Part shown: one piece after another, positions 16,464 through 25,484 of the stretch
Numbering within the stretch: position 1 is the stretch's first letter
How the letters are laid out: each line of letters starts with the position of its first letter
Assembly (NCBI RefSeq): GCF_014493765.1
Contig: NZ_JACTVJ010000010.1
Coordinates: forward strand, 62,001-126,000
From: Streptomyces polyasparticus
Lineage (GTDB): Bacteria; Actinomycetota; Actinomycetes; Streptomycetales; Streptomycetaceae
DNA: 64,000 nt
Direction: 5' to 3'
Program-made: the position numbers and the translations under genes
Notes under the pieces: model-generated
Databases searched by the model: none
Told to the model about the DNA's origin: nothing
The model's input: the letters and a program-made list of their open reading frames with translations, nothing else

Positions 16464-17333
16464 TCAAGAGCGCAGAGGCAGGTCCAGGTCCTTTCGGGCC
16501 TGTTCGAAATCGTCTGCCCAGATGAACAGCCGCTGCGACGGCGGCACTTCGTGGTAGCCGTGCAGGCCCACGACCCGCAGATCGCGCAGGTCCACGCAGA
16601 CGCGCTGGTAGGCCTCCTCGACAGCCGCCTTGGGGTCGTCGAGCTCCTCGGCACCCAGCTTGACGCAGGCACGGAACTCGTACGCGAGCAGCAGATCCTC
16701 GCCGAACTCGGCCCACATGCCCCGCTGTTCGGACCACGCCTGCTCGGCCTCGGTGACCAACCGGTTCAGGTCCGCGTTATGGGGGAGCGACGGGTGGACG
16801 AGGAACATGGCGCCCCAGCCGGAGGAGACCATGTCCAAGTTGAACGTGCGGCGGTCGGGGTGGTCCCTGGGCGGCAGCGGATCCGAGGGGCCCCCGTCGT
16901 ACCAGGGAGCCGTATACGCGAGGAGCCGGCCGTAGCGGTCGAGGATCTCGCCGGTCGGGATGATCGCCGTCCTGCGCCGCGGCCCGGACGGGCGGGTGAG
17001 ACGCCGATCCAGGAGCGCGTCGAACTCGGCACTGGCCCGGTTCCCCGCGGCGATGTGCCGCTCGGCGGCCGTCGCGGTGAGCCGCCCCGCCAGATACGCG
17101 CGCAGGCTGTCGGGCAGGAAGGCGTCGAACGTTCCGTCCATCAGGCGGGACCGGCAGCGGTCCAGCTTCCGTTGGGCCGTGGCGGGCAGTCCGGCGTAGT
17201 GCGCCTTCTCGGGGGTGTCCACCGACACCATGCGTACGGGCTGCTCGATGACGGGGGTGTCCCCGTCGGAGGTGCGCAGCAGCCGTTTGGGGGCGGGGGG
17301 CCGCGTCACCCGGGGAAAGTCGAACCTGAGCAT
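16464..17333 (-). CDS. SNase-like (thermonuclease-fold) protein of unknown function
   Basis: A 289-residue protein not matching a well-known family in full. It shows the order of Staphylococcal-nuclease landmarks: DGDTPVIEQPVRMVSVDTPE, then YGRLLAYTAPW, FNLDMVSSGWGAMFLVHPSL and WSEQRGMWAEF near the C-terminal helix. Catalytic Arg in VRMVSVDTPE and the Asp-Thr pair appear present. There is a long basic insert between the two halves and no signal peptide, unlike secreted nucleases. ATG at 17331-17333 has AAGGGA seven bases before. A cytoplasmic nuclease or a nucleic-acid-binding SNase fold are both possible. Confidence 0.6.
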   Translation of the reverse strand: MLRFDFPRVTRPPAPKRLLRTSDGDTPVIEQPVRMVSVDTPEKAHYAGLPATAQRKLDRCRSRLMDGTFDAFLPDSLRAYLAGRLTATAAERHIAAGNRASAEFDALLDRRLTRPSGPRRRTAIIPTGEILDRYGRLLAYTAPWYDGGPSDPLPPRDHPDRRTFNLDMVSSGWGAMFLVHPSLPHNADLNRLVTEAEQAWSEQRGMWAEFGEDLLLAYEFRACVKLGAEELDDPKAAVEEAYQRVCVDLRDLRVVGLHGYHEVPPSQRLFIWADDFEQARKDLDLPLRS

Positions 17334-17578
17334 GTTCAGTCCCTTCGGACGCCACGCACCACGGAACTTCTGGCCGGCGGCAATCCCGTTGCCGAGCCGG
17401 GGAGTTGACCGTCCGGACGCACAGGTGCCATGGGCAGCGAACACCCGGGCGGGGCCCAAGGCAATGTCCACGCCGGTTCTCGCGCGGCTGCCGGGGCGAC
17501 ACCGGGGGAGTGCGCTGCTCAACGGCCCCAGAAGGTTCTTTGCGGCGCTCCAGGCTCCCGCCCGCAGGCGCCGCGGCG

Positions 17579-18493
17579 TCAGGGCTGTGTGGTGGCGATG
17601 TGGCTGCCGACGCGGGCGGCCGTCTCGCGCAGCCAGATGTGGGCGGCGTCGTGGGTGTGTACGGGGTGCCACCACAGGGCTTCGCGCAGAGGGACCGCTT
17701 CGTAGGGTGGTTCGAGGATACGGAAGCCTCCCAAGGGAGCGAGCCGGCGGGCGAGGCGGGCCTGGACGAGGGCGATGCGCCGGGTACCGGCGACCAGGGC
17801 GGGCAGGGCGTGGAAGCTGTCGACGGAGACCTCCACGCGCGGCTCGATCCCGAGCATGCCGAGCTGGCGGACGGCCGGGGCGTCGTAGGTGCGCTGGTAG
17901 GTGACCCAGGGCAGTTCGGCGAGGTCCTTGTGGGTCAAGTGGTCCTCGACGCTCGGGTGGTCGGCCGACACGACGAAGACCCAGCGGTCGTCGTACAGGT
18001 CGGTCGCCGGGAAGTCGCTGATGACGCCGTGCGGCATCAGCAGTCCGTCGGTGGCGCTGAGCAGGCTGGCAGTGTCGTCGACGACGGTGAGGGGTGTGCG
18101 GGTGAAGCGCAGCCGGATGGCCGGGGCCTCCTCGTGCAGGACGCGGGCGAGTTCGGCGCCGAACACGTCGATGGCGTAGTCGGAGGCGAAGAGGCGGAAC
18201 TCCCGGCTCTCGGTGGCGGGGTCGAAGGCGGCCTGGCTGGTGAAGAGCCGCTCGAGAACGTCGCAGGCGGTGGCGGTGCGGTCCAGGAGCACCTGGCCCA
18301 GGGCGGTCAGCTCGTATTGGCTGCCGACCCGGGAGAGGAGTTCGTCGCCGAAGTGCCGGCGCAGCCGGGCCAGGGCGGCGCTCATCGCGGGCTGACTCAG
18401 GCCCACGCGCCGGCCGGCCCGGGTGACGTTGCGCTCCTCCAGGAGGGCGCGCAGCGCGGTGACGAGGTTGAGGTCGAGTCGGGCCAGGTTCAT
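17579..18493 (-). CDS. LysR-family regulator of the ring-cleavage operon
   Basis: A 304-residue LysR protein. The N-terminal helix-turn-helix reads LDLNLVTALRALLEERNVTR, then GLSQPAMSAALARLRRHFGD. The remainder is a periplasmic-binding-fold effector domain (REFRLFASDYAIDVFGAELA). It resembles NodD/PcaQ-like regulators of aromatic catabolism. It is divergent from the FAH gene at 18623, the standard LysR arrangement, and a T-N11-A palindrome lies in the gap. Start at 18491-18493 with AAGGAT upstream. Confidence 0.92.
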   Translation of the reverse strand: MNLARLDLNLVTALRALLEERNVTRAGRRVGLSQPAMSAALARLRRHFGDELLSRVGSQYELTALGQVLLDRTATACDVLERLFTSQAAFDPATESREFRLFASDYAIDVFGAELARVLHEEAPAIRLRFTRTPLTVVDDTASLLSATDGLLMPHGVISDFPATDLYDDRWVFVVSADHPSVEDHLTHKDLAELPWVTYQRTYDAPAVRQLGMLGIEPRVEVSVDSFHALPALVAGTRRIALVQARLARRLAPLGGFRILEPPYEAVPLREALWWHPVHTHDAAHIWLRETAARVGSHIATTQP

Positions 18494-18540
18494 ACGGCGC
18501 GATCCTTCTGGTGCGGCACTGCCACGGACTATTGATCGGG

Positions 18541-18557
18541 TGGATCGAAGGGATCCA
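18541..18557. promoter_or_regulatory. candidate LysR box
   Basis: TGGATCGAAGGGATCCA is a perfect inverted repeat (6-bp arms, 5-bp spacer) inside the LysR/FAH divergent promoter. Further ATCGAT-like sequences flank it on both sides. Position and form fit a LysR regulatory binding site. Confidence 0.5.
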
Positions 18558-18622
18558 AAGAATCGATTTCCCTGATTGCTCGGGCGGGTCCAGATTAGGC
18601 CCAACGCAATCAGGAGGACACG

Positions 18623-19627
18623 TTGCCGAAACCCGCATCCGCTTCCGCGCTCTTCTCCGGACCGTTCGCCCTCGCCACTCTCTCGGAGTCCGACGGCCCG
18701 GCGTTCCCCGCTCTCGTACGGCCCGACGAGAAGGTCCTCGACCTTCGCGTCGCGCTGGGCGATCCGGCGCTGACCGTGCGCGGACTGTTGGAGCAGTGGC
18801 CCACAGTCCTGACTCGGCTCCATGAACTCGCCTCCACGGAAAGGGAGTCGGGGGAGTCGTACCGTCCGCTGGCGCAGTTCCGCGTCCATGCCCCCGTCGA
18901 ACCGCGACAGGTGTTCCAGTCGGGCGCCAACTACCGGCAGCACGTCATCGACCTGCACGTCGCACACCGGGCGCCGGGTGACGAGCGCCCCGAGCAGGAG
19001 CGCCGCGCCGAGGCCGCCGAGATCATGGACCGGCGGGCGGCCCAGGACCTGCCGTATGTCTTCCTCGGTCTTCCCTCGTCGATCACGGGCCCTTACGACG
19101 ACGTCACGTTGCCGGAGTGGGCCCAGCAGCCCGACTGGGAGCTGGAGCTCGCGGCCGTCATCGGCAGGCCCGCCTGCCGGGTGCCGGTGGAGGAGGCCCT
19201 CGAGTACGTCGCCGGTTACACGATCGCCAACGACCTGACGGACCGGGCGACGGTGTTCCGCAGGGACATGCCGCAGATCGGCACGGACTGGCTGCGCAGC
19301 AAGAACGCACCCGGTTTCACGCCGCTCGGCCCGTGGATCGTGCCGTCGGACTCGGTCGGCGACCTGGACGACCTGCAGCTGAACCTCAAGCTCAACGGCG
19401 AGGTCATGCAGGACGAGTCCACCAAGGACATGATCTTCGGGGTGGCGCGCATGGTCTCCTACATCTCCCAGGGCGCGCGCCTGCTGCCCGGCGACCTGGT
19501 CCTCACCGGTTCACCCGCGGGCAACGGCATGCACTGGGGCCGCCTTCTGCGGGACGGCGACGTCATGGACGCCTCGATCACCGGTCTGGGCGCGCAGCGC
19601 ACACGATGCGTCGCGGAGGCGCGGTGA
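18623..19627 (+). CDS. fumarylacetoacetate hydrolase family protein (first copy)
   Basis: An FAH-fold hydrolase/decarboxylase of 334 residues. It has the metal site DWELELAAVIGRPACRVPVE, the YTIANDLTDRATVFRRD segment, and DLVLTGSPAGNGMHWGRLL near the end. FAH enzymes cleave C-C bonds of acylpyruvate-type ring-fission products. It begins with TTG right after AGGAGG. The stop codon overlaps the GTG start of the cyclase gene. It is the first gene of the LysR-facing operon. Confidence 0.85.
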   Translation: MPKPASASALFSGPFALATLSESDGPAFPALVRPDEKVLDLRVALGDPALTVRGLLEQWPTVLTRLHELASTERESGESYRPLAQFRVHAPVEPRQVFQSGANYRQHVIDLHVAHRAPGDERPEQERRAEAAEIMDRRAAQDLPYVFLGLPSSITGPYDDVTLPEWAQQPDWELELAAVIGRPACRVPVEEALEYVAGYTIANDLTDRATVFRRDMPQIGTDWLRSKNAPGFTPLGPWIVPSDSVGDLDDLQLNLKLNGEVMQDESTKDMIFGVARMVSYISQGARLLPGDLVLTGSPAGNGMHWGRLLRDGDVMDASITGLGAQRTRCVAEAR

Positions 19628-20607
19628 ACCGCCAGGACCCCGAAGGTGCGCTGAACCGCCACGACCCCGAAGGCGCCATCGCCCAGGCCGCCAAGGAGTG
19701 CTCCAACTGGGGACGTTGGGGCGAGGACGACCGGCTCGGCACCGTGAACTTCCTGGACGAGGCCAAACGACGCGAAGGCGCCCGGCTCATCCGCCGCGGT
19801 GTGAGCTTCTCGCTGTCGCAGCGCTTCGACATCGACGGCCCGCAGAAGGGCTGGCGCCGGCGCACCAACCCGGTCCACACGATGCTCGACACGGGCACGG
19901 ACGCGGCGTTGGGCAACCAAGGCCTCCCGCACGGCATCGGCGGCGCCGACGACGTGATCGCGATGCCGCTGCAGTGCTCCACCCAGTGGGACGGCCTGGG
20001 GCACATCTTCGACCACGGCAAGGCATGGAACGGCCGCCCGGCCGAGCAGGTCGTCACCTCCGACGGCGACCTGGTCACCGGGATCGAGCATCTGGCCGCG
20101 CACATCGCCGGACGCGCCGTGCTCCTCGACGTGGGCCGCATCTGCGGCGTGGACGGTGAACTCCCCGACGGATTCGCCATCACCGAGGAGCACCTGACCG
20201 CCACGGCCGCAGCCCACGGCGTCACGGTCGGGCGCGGTGATCTCGTCCTCGTCCGCACCGGCCAGCTCGCGCGGGTCCGGCGCGACGGCTGGGGCGACTA
20301 CGCCGGTGGCCCCGCCCCCGGTCTGTCGTTCACGACCGCCTCCTGGCTGCACACCAGCGAGATCGCCGCGGTCGCCACCGACACCTGGGGCTTCGAGGTC
20401 CGTCCCAACGAGTTCGAGGATGCCTTCCAGCCCCTGCACCAAGTCGCCATCCCGCACATCGGACTCCTGATCGGCGAGATGTGGGACTTCGAGGCCCTCG
20501 CGGAGGATTGCGCGGCAGACGGCGTCCACGAGTTCTGGCTCACCGCCGCTCCCTTGCCCATCACCGGCGCCGTCGGATCGCCCGTCAACCCCGTCGCCGT
20601 GAAGTAG
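19624..20607 (+). CDS. cyclase family protein (KynB-like metal hydrolase)
   Basis: A 327-residue PF04199-type protein (family includes kynurenine formamidase). The usual metal motif HxGTHxD is replaced by CSTQWDGLGHIFDHGKAW, as in a common subgroup with Gln in place of His. It also has VLLDVGRICGVDGELPDGF and DLVLVRTGQLARV. GTG 19624 overlaps the upstream stop, implying coupled translation. In this operon it may hydrolyse an amide or lactone intermediate formed before or after ring cleavage (inference). Confidence 0.85.
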   Translation: MNRQDPEGALNRHDPEGAIAQAAKECSNWGRWGEDDRLGTVNFLDEAKRREGARLIRRGVSFSLSQRFDIDGPQKGWRRRTNPVHTMLDTGTDAALGNQGLPHGIGGADDVIAMPLQCSTQWDGLGHIFDHGKAWNGRPAEQVVTSDGDLVTGIEHLAAHIAGRAVLLDVGRICGVDGELPDGFAITEEHLTATAAAHGVTVGRGDLVLVRTGQLARVRRDGWGDYAGGPAPGLSFTTASWLHTSEIAAVATDTWGFEVRPNEFEDAFQPLHQVAIPHIGLLIGEMWDFEALAEDCAADGVHEFWLTAAPLPITGAVGSPVNPVAVK

Positions 20608-20671
20608 GCCCGGCCGACAGGCCGCGTGCAGCAGTCCGGGCCAACTGGCCCCAGGAACGAAGGAGTTCCCC

Positions 20672-21802
20672 ATGAGCACACCACGCAAGGTCCTGGTCAT
20701 CGGCGGCGGCGCGGCCGGCAATGCCACCGCGATCCTCCTGCGCCGCGACGGCATCACCGTCGACCTCGTCGAAGCGAAGGACGACTGGAACGCCACCGCG
20801 GGCTCCGGCATCACCCTCCAGGGCAACGCCCTGCGCGTCCTGCGCGAACTCGGCGTCTGGGACCAGGTCAGGACCTCCGGCTTCGCCTTCGACTCGGTCG
20901 GCATCACCGCCCCCGACGGAACCGTCCTGCACGAGGGACGCGACCTGCGCACCGGAGGCGACGACCTGCCGGCGACGGTCGGCATGCAGCGCCCGCACCT
21001 GCAGCAGATCCTCATCGACGCGGTCCGCGCGAGCGGTGCCACCGTCCGTCTGGGCACCACCGTCACGGGTATCGACCAGGACGCGGACGGTGTCTCCGTA
21101 CAGCTGAGTGACGGGACGCGGCACCGCTACGACCTGGTCGTCGCCGCCGACGGCCTGGGCTCCGCGACCCGGGCGCTGATCGGCATCCCCGACCGTCCCG
21201 AACCGACCGGCATGGCCATCTGGCGCGTCGCCGCGCCCCGGCCCGCCGGCGTCGAACGGACCGATCTCGCGTACGGCGGCCCGGCGTTCATCGCCGGCTA
21301 CTGCCCGACCGGCCCCACGACGCTGTACGCGTACGTGGTCGAGCCCAAGCGCGACCGGGACGCCATACCCCCTGGGGCGTACGCAGAGGAGATGCGGCGG
21401 ATCGCCACCGCCTACGGAGGCGCCTGGCCGGCGATCACCGCCACGATCACCGACCCGTCGAAGGTCAACTACACCTGGTTCGACCGTCTGTTGGTCGAGG
21501 GTTCCTGGCACCGCGGACGGGTCGTCCTGACCGGTGACGCCGCGCACTGCTGCCCGCCCACGCTCGCCCAGGGCGCGGCTCTCTCGCTGGAGGACGCCTG
21601 GGTGCTCGCCCAGATGCTCACCGTCGGCGACGACTGGCACGAGAAGCTGCTCCAGGCCTACTACGAGCGGCGGATCACCCGCGTACGCCCGGTCGTTGAG
21701 GCCTCCGTCCAGATCGGCCAGTGGCTGCTCGGCGGCGTACGTGACGCGGACGTTCCCGGCCTGATGGCCCGCACCATGCACCTGCTCAGGGAGCTGCCGT
21801 GA
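20672..21802 (+). CDS. FAD-dependent aromatic-type monooxygenase
   Basis: A group A flavoprotein hydroxylase of 376 residues. FAD is bound by VLVIGGGAAGNATAILLRRD (GxGxxG), the DG motif is VVAADGLGSATR, and the ribityl site is VVLTGDAAHCCPPTLAQGAA. Such enzymes insert one oxygen into phenolic rings using NAD(P)H. It is probably the step producing the catecholic substrate of the dioxygenase two genes downstream. GAAGGAG precedes the ATG. The last four bases overlap the next gene. Confidence 0.9.
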   Translation: MSTPRKVLVIGGGAAGNATAILLRRDGITVDLVEAKDDWNATAGSGITLQGNALRVLRELGVWDQVRTSGFAFDSVGITAPDGTVLHEGRDLRTGGDDLPATVGMQRPHLQQILIDAVRASGATVRLGTTVTGIDQDADGVSVQLSDGTRHRYDLVVAADGLGSATRALIGIPDRPEPTGMAIWRVAAPRPAGVERTDLAYGGPAFIAGYCPTGPTTLYAYVVEPKRDRDAIPPGAYAEEMRRIATAYGGAWPAITATITDPSKVNYTWFDRLLVEGSWHRGRVVLTGDAAHCCPPTLAQGAALSLEDAWVLAQMLTVGDDWHEKLLQAYYERRITRVRPVVEASVQIGQWLLGGVRDADVPGLMARTMHLLRELP

Positions 21803-22809
21803 CCACCGAAGCGCCCACGGTCGATGTCCATGCCCACGTCCTGCTTCCCCAGGTCGACGAGCTCGTCACGGGTCTGCCCGGCCACGCCCGGGCCAGGGAA
21901 CTCGACGCCCGGCGCAACGGCCCCGATGCGCTCGCGGTCAGCGGCGCCATGATCCGCGACCGGATCACCGCCCTCACCGATCCGGCCGTGCGGCTCGCGC
22001 GGATGGACGCGCAGGGCGTCGACGTCCAGCTCGTCAGCCCCTCGCCCTCGCACTACCACTACTGGACCGACGCCCCCATGGCGGAGAAGGTCTGGCGCCT
22101 CGCGAACGAAGCCACCGCGGACCACTGCACCCAGGCACCCGGCCGGCTGCGCGGCCTCGGTCTGGTCCCCCTGCAACACCCCGAGCAGGCCGTCGAGGCC
22201 CTCGACCACGCCCTCGGCCAAGGCCTGGCCGGGGTGGAGATCTCCAGCCACGCCCCGGGACGGGAGCTGTCCGACCCGGCGTACGAACCGCTGTGGGCGC
22301 GGGCGGCCGAGACCGGGGCGATCGTCTTCCTGCACCCCTTCGGCTGCACCCTCGACGAGCGCCTCGACCGCTGGTACCTCTCCAACACCGTGGGCCAGCC
22401 CACCGAGAACGCCGTCGCCCTCTCGCACCTGATCTTCTCCGGGGTCCTCGACCGGCACCCCGGCCTGAAGATCGTCGCGGCGCACGGCGGCGGCTATCTG
22501 CCCACCCATATCGGACGCAGCGACCACGCCTGGCGCGCTCGCCCCGACGCGTCGGCGGGGTGCGCCGAGCCACCCAGCAGCTACCTGCGACGGCTCTACT
22601 TCGACTCCCTCGTACACGACCCGCACGTCCTGCGGGCGCTCGTCGAGACGGCCGGCGCCGACCGGGTCCTGCTCGGCTCGGACTTCCCGTTCGACATGGG
22701 CTCCGACGACCCCGTCGGAGCGCTCCACGCGGCAGGGCTGCCCGCGGGCGACATCGCCGCCATCCGCAGTCACAACGCCGCCGACCTGCTCCACCTCACC
22801 TCTGCCTGA
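21799..22809 (+). CDS. ACMSD-like amidohydrolase family protein
   Basis: A TIM-barrel metal enzyme of 336 residues in the amidohydrolase_2/ACMSD group, which includes decarboxylases and hydratases in aromatic catabolism. Ligands are visible: VDVHAHVLLP near the N-terminus, IVFLHPFGC, KIVAAHGGGYLPTHIGR and VLLGSDFPFDMGSDDP at the C-terminal end. GTG start inside the stop of the monooxygenase gene. In this context a decarboxylation or hydration of a ring-cleavage product is likely; the exact reaction is not determinable. Confidence 0.87.
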   Translation: MTTEAPTVDVHAHVLLPQVDELVTGLPGHARARELDARRNGPDALAVSGAMIRDRITALTDPAVRLARMDAQGVDVQLVSPSPSHYHYWTDAPMAEKVWRLANEATADHCTQAPGRLRGLGLVPLQHPEQAVEALDHALGQGLAGVEISSHAPGRELSDPAYEPLWARAAETGAIVFLHPFGCTLDERLDRWYLSNTVGQPTENAVALSHLIFSGVLDRHPGLKIVAAHGGGYLPTHIGRSDHAWRARPDASAGCAEPPSSYLRRLYFDSLVHDPHVLRALVETAGADRVLLGSDFPFDMGSDDPVGALHAAGLPAGDIAAIRSHNAADLLHLTSA

Positions 22810-22822
22810 GGAGGCACCCACG

Positions 22823-23761
22823 ATGAACTCCCGCCTGCTCACCCACCTGCGCCACGTCGACCTCGCCGTGCCCGACTACGACAAGCAGCTCGACTTCTAC
22901 GCCGGCGTCTGGGGCCTGACCCCCGTGGTCGAGGACTCCGGTATCTCCTTCCTCGCGGCCGAGGGCAGCCCCGAGCAGTACGTCGTACGGCTGCGCAAGG
23001 CCGAGGAGAAGCGCCTCGACCTCGTCTCCTACGGCGCCGCAACCCCCGCCGACGTCGACACGCTCGCCGAACAACTCCTGGCCGGGGGAGTGCAGTTGAT
23101 CGCGCAGCCCGGCAGCGTCGACACCCCCGGCGGGGGCTACGGCTTCCGGTTCTTCGACGTGGACGGCCGCACCATCGAGGTGTCCGCCGATGTCCAGGTC
23201 CGCAAGCACCGCAAGATCGAGGAGAAGGAGGCCATCCCGGTCAAGCTCTCCCATGTGGTGCTCAACTCGCCCGACCTCGACCGCACACGCGACTGGTACG
23301 AACGCCACCTCGGCTTTCGGCTGTCGGACACCCTCAGCTCTCCCCACATGGGCGAGGTCATGCACTTCATGCGGATCAGCACCCAGCACCACTCCATGGC
23401 CCTCGCCAAGGGCCCGCACACCGCGCTGCACCACATCTCCTTCGAGATGCGCGGGCTCGACGAGTACATGCGCGGCTCCGGGCGGGTCATGCGGGCCGGA
23501 TTCACGAAGATCTGGGGCCCGGGGCGGCACATGGCCGGCGACAACACGTTCACGTACTTCCTCGACCCGCACGGCAACACCGTCGAGTACACCACCGAGT
23601 TGGAGGAGCTCGACGAGGACACCTGGCATCCCCACGTGTACGACTTCTCCCGGCCCGAGGTCACCGACCAGTGGGGCACGGCCAACCCGATGAGCGAACT
23701 CGTGGCCAAGGAGTCGTTCAACGACCCCGACCGCGGCTGCTTCGTCGCACCGCCCGTATGA
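22823..23761 (+). CDS. type I extradiol dioxygenase (two VOC domains)
   Basis: Two glyoxalase/VOC modules in 312 residues. The C-terminal one carries the Fe(II) facial triad of BphC-like extradiol dioxygenases: His144 (KLSHVVL), His203 or His204 (ALHHISFE) and Glu255 (NTVEYTTE). A catalytic-type His (TQHHSMAL) and a tyrosine in FTYFLDPHG match the family. This enzyme should open a catechol next to the hydroxyl pair, giving a substrate for the FAH or amidohydrolase neighbours. GAGGAGG precedes the ATG. Length fits BphC and catechol 2,3-dioxygenases. Confidence 0.87.
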   Translation: MNSRLLTHLRHVDLAVPDYDKQLDFYAGVWGLTPVVEDSGISFLAAEGSPEQYVVRLRKAEEKRLDLVSYGAATPADVDTLAEQLLAGGVQLIAQPGSVDTPGGGYGFRFFDVDGRTIEVSADVQVRKHRKIEEKEAIPVKLSHVVLNSPDLDRTRDWYERHLGFRLSDTLSSPHMGEVMHFMRISTQHHSMALAKGPHTALHHISFEMRGLDEYMRGSGRVMRAGFTKIWGPGRHMAGDNTFTYFLDPHGNTVEYTTELEELDEDTWHPHVYDFSRPEVTDQWGTANPMSELVAKESFNDPDRGCFVAPPV

Positions 23762-23791
23762 GCCCCCTTTCCTCCTCCTTGGAGCCGCCCC

Positions 23792-24763
23792 ATGCGCTTC
23801 GCCGCGTACGCCTACCGACACCGGCAGCACGTTGCCGTCGTGGAAGAAGACGGCACTCTGTTCCCGCTGCCGGGCGTCACCTCGCTCATCGACCTGATCC
23901 GCGAGACCGGCGGGCTGCGCGGCCTCCTCGCGGCCGGTGCGGCGGCACCGGACGTACCGGCGGGTCCTCATGTCTCGCAGGTCCGGCTGCTCGCCCCCGT
24001 ACAGCCCTCCTCGATCAGGGACTTCGTCACGTTCGAGGAGCATGTCGAGGGCGTACGCAGGTCGGTGAGCGGTGCAGCCGGGGTGCCCGACCAGTGGTAC
24101 GACGCACCCACCTTCTACTTCTCCAACCCGCACGCGGTGTTCGGCCCTTACGACGATGTTCCGATGCCGCCCGGCTCGTCGGTGCTCGACTACGAACTCG
24201 AAGTGGCCGCCGTCATCGGCCGCGACGGGCACGACCTCACCCCGGAGCGGGCCCGGGATCACATCGTCGGCTACACGGTCTTCAACGACTGGTCCGCCAG
24301 GGACCTCCAGTCCGCCGAGATGAAGGTGGGCCTCGGCCCCTGCAAGGGCAAGGACACCGCCACCACCCTCGGCCCGTACCTGGTGACCGCCGACGAGCTG
24401 GAGCCCTACCGGGACCCCGACGGTTTCCTGCGGCTGGCCCTGACGGCCGAGGTCAACGGCCGACGGGTCGGCTCGGACCTGCTGTCCAACATGAGCTGGA
24501 CGTTCGAGGAGATGACGGCGTACGCCTCGCGCGGCACCCGGATCGTGGCGGGTGACGTCCTGGGCTCCGGCACCTGCGGCAACGGCGGCTGCCTCGCCGA
24601 ACTGTGGGGCCGCAGCGGCGAACAGGTCCCGCCGCCGCTGCGGCCGGGGGACACCGTCACCTTGACCGTGGAAGGCATCGGATCCCTCACGACACGGATC
24701 GTCCCGGGCCCCGCACCCGTCGGCCTGCCCCGCGCCCGGAGCCGCAGCCGCGAGCGGCCGTGA
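23792..24763 (+). CDS. fumarylacetoacetate hydrolase family protein (second copy)
   Basis: A 323-residue FAH-fold protein, clearly related to but different from the first copy at 18623. It has GPYDDVPMPPGSSVLDYELE, the VFNDWSARDLQ segment and GDVLGSGTCGNGGCLAELWG. FAH proteins with DYELE-type Glu ligands and FNDWSARD cleave acylpyruvates. Two FAH enzymes in one operon suggest two successive C-C cleavage or decarboxylation steps, as in homoprotocatechuate-like pathways. It is the last gene of the operon, ending at a hairpin. Confidence 0.87.
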   Translation: MRFAAYAYRHRQHVAVVEEDGTLFPLPGVTSLIDLIRETGGLRGLLAAGAAAPDVPAGPHVSQVRLLAPVQPSSIRDFVTFEEHVEGVRRSVSGAAGVPDQWYDAPTFYFSNPHAVFGPYDDVPMPPGSSVLDYELEVAAVIGRDGHDLTPERARDHIVGYTVFNDWSARDLQSAEMKVGLGPCKGKDTATTLGPYLVTADELEPYRDPDGFLRLALTAEVNGRRVGSDLLSNMSWTFEEMTAYASRGTRIVAGDVLGSGTCGNGGCLAELWGRSGEQVPPPLRPGDTVTLTVEGIGSLTTRIVPGPAPVGLPRARSRSRERP

Positions 24764-24786
24764 GAGGCGTGCGCCTCACGGAGAGA

Positions 24787-24822
24787 ACGTGAACCTCGGG
24801 TTGTCCGGCCCGGGGTTCACGT
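24787..24822. terminator. bidirectional hairpin between convergent genes
   Basis: ACGTGAACC (24787-24795) pairs with GGTTCACGT (24814-24822), extended by CGGG/CCCG pairs. It overlaps the TetR stop codon. There is no T-run, as usual for Streptomyces terminators. Confidence 0.6.
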
Positions 24823-25383
24823 GTCGATCAGGGCATCCACCACGGCCTTGGCCACCCGGCTCGCCCGCTCCGGTGTCCAGTAGTCGGGCTCTTCCAGCGT
24901 GGACACGTAGTAGCCGCGGGTGAGCAGGGAGAGGACGTCGGCCACGAGGGCGGCGTCCGACACTCCCGCGGCGGTGGACGCGTCGCGGAACTCGTCGCGG
25001 GCCTCGCGCGGTTCCTGGCGGTCGACGCCGGCCGGGTCGGAGTGGGCCGAGGCGAGCATCTCGAACCAGAGCGAGCGGAGGAGCAGGTCCTCGGGCTCGG
25101 TGCTCAGGTGCCACTCGACGGTGGCGCGCAGCCGGTCGGGGCCGGTCAGATCGCCAAGCCGGTCCTCCTGCTCGGCCCGCCACCGGGACTCGGCCGCGCG
25201 CACGGCGTTGGTGATCAGCGCGCTGCGGGTCGGCACGTAGTTGGTGACCATCGCCGTGGAGCCGCCGAGTTCCTTGGCCACGGCGCGGATGGTGATGGCG
25301 CGCGCACCGTCGCGGGCGGCGACAGCGAGGGTCGCCTGGGCGATTGCCTGGCGGCGCTGGACTTCGTCGACGTCGATCGGCAT
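24817..25383 (-). CDS. TetR-family regulator of the CocE/ABC operon
   Basis: A 188-residue TetR protein. The DNA-binding helix-turn-helix is ITIRAVAKELGGSTAMVTNY, after the N-terminal QATLAVAARDGAR; the C-terminal ligand domain is all-helical. It is divergent from the CocE gene 100 bases away. Its probable operator is the CAACGT-N12-ACGTTG palindrome at 25432-25455. The related element before the binding-protein gene at 38516 suggests it may control both. Confidence 0.87.
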   Translation of the reverse strand: MPIDVDEVQRRQAIAQATLAVAARDGARAITIRAVAKELGGSTAMVTNYVPTRSALITNAVRAAESRWRAEQEDRLGDLTGPDRLRATVEWHLSTEPEDLLLRSLWFEMLASAHSDPAGVDRQEPREARDEFRDASTAAGVSDAALVADVLSLLTRGYYVSTLEEPDYWTPERASRVAKAVVDALIDT

Positions 25384-25408
25384 GGAATCAACCTAGCTGA
25401 GTGGGGGG

Positions 25409-25455
25409 TTGACGCTGGACGCGCCTAGATGCAACGTTGTTATATCACGACGTTG
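25409..25455 (+). promoter_or_regulatory. composite promoter/operator of the CocE-ABC operon
   Basis: TTGACG (25409-25414), 12 bases, AGATGCAA (25427-25434), then GATGCAAC-N3-GTTATAT-N-AC (25428-25448). CAACGT (25432-25437) and ACGTTG (25450-25455) form a 6-bp inverted repeat spaced by 12. The first two elements recur with the same 12-base spacing before the binding-protein gene (minus strand, 38694-38699 onward). Confidence 0.6.
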
Positions 25456-25484
25456 TCTCAAAGTTTGCTTCCCTGGAGGGCTTC

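Noticed and set aside
21799-22809. Calling the amidohydrolase gamma-resorcylate decarboxylase
   Set aside because: Only the general ACMSD-like fold and ligands can be seen; substrate-specific residues cannot be judged.
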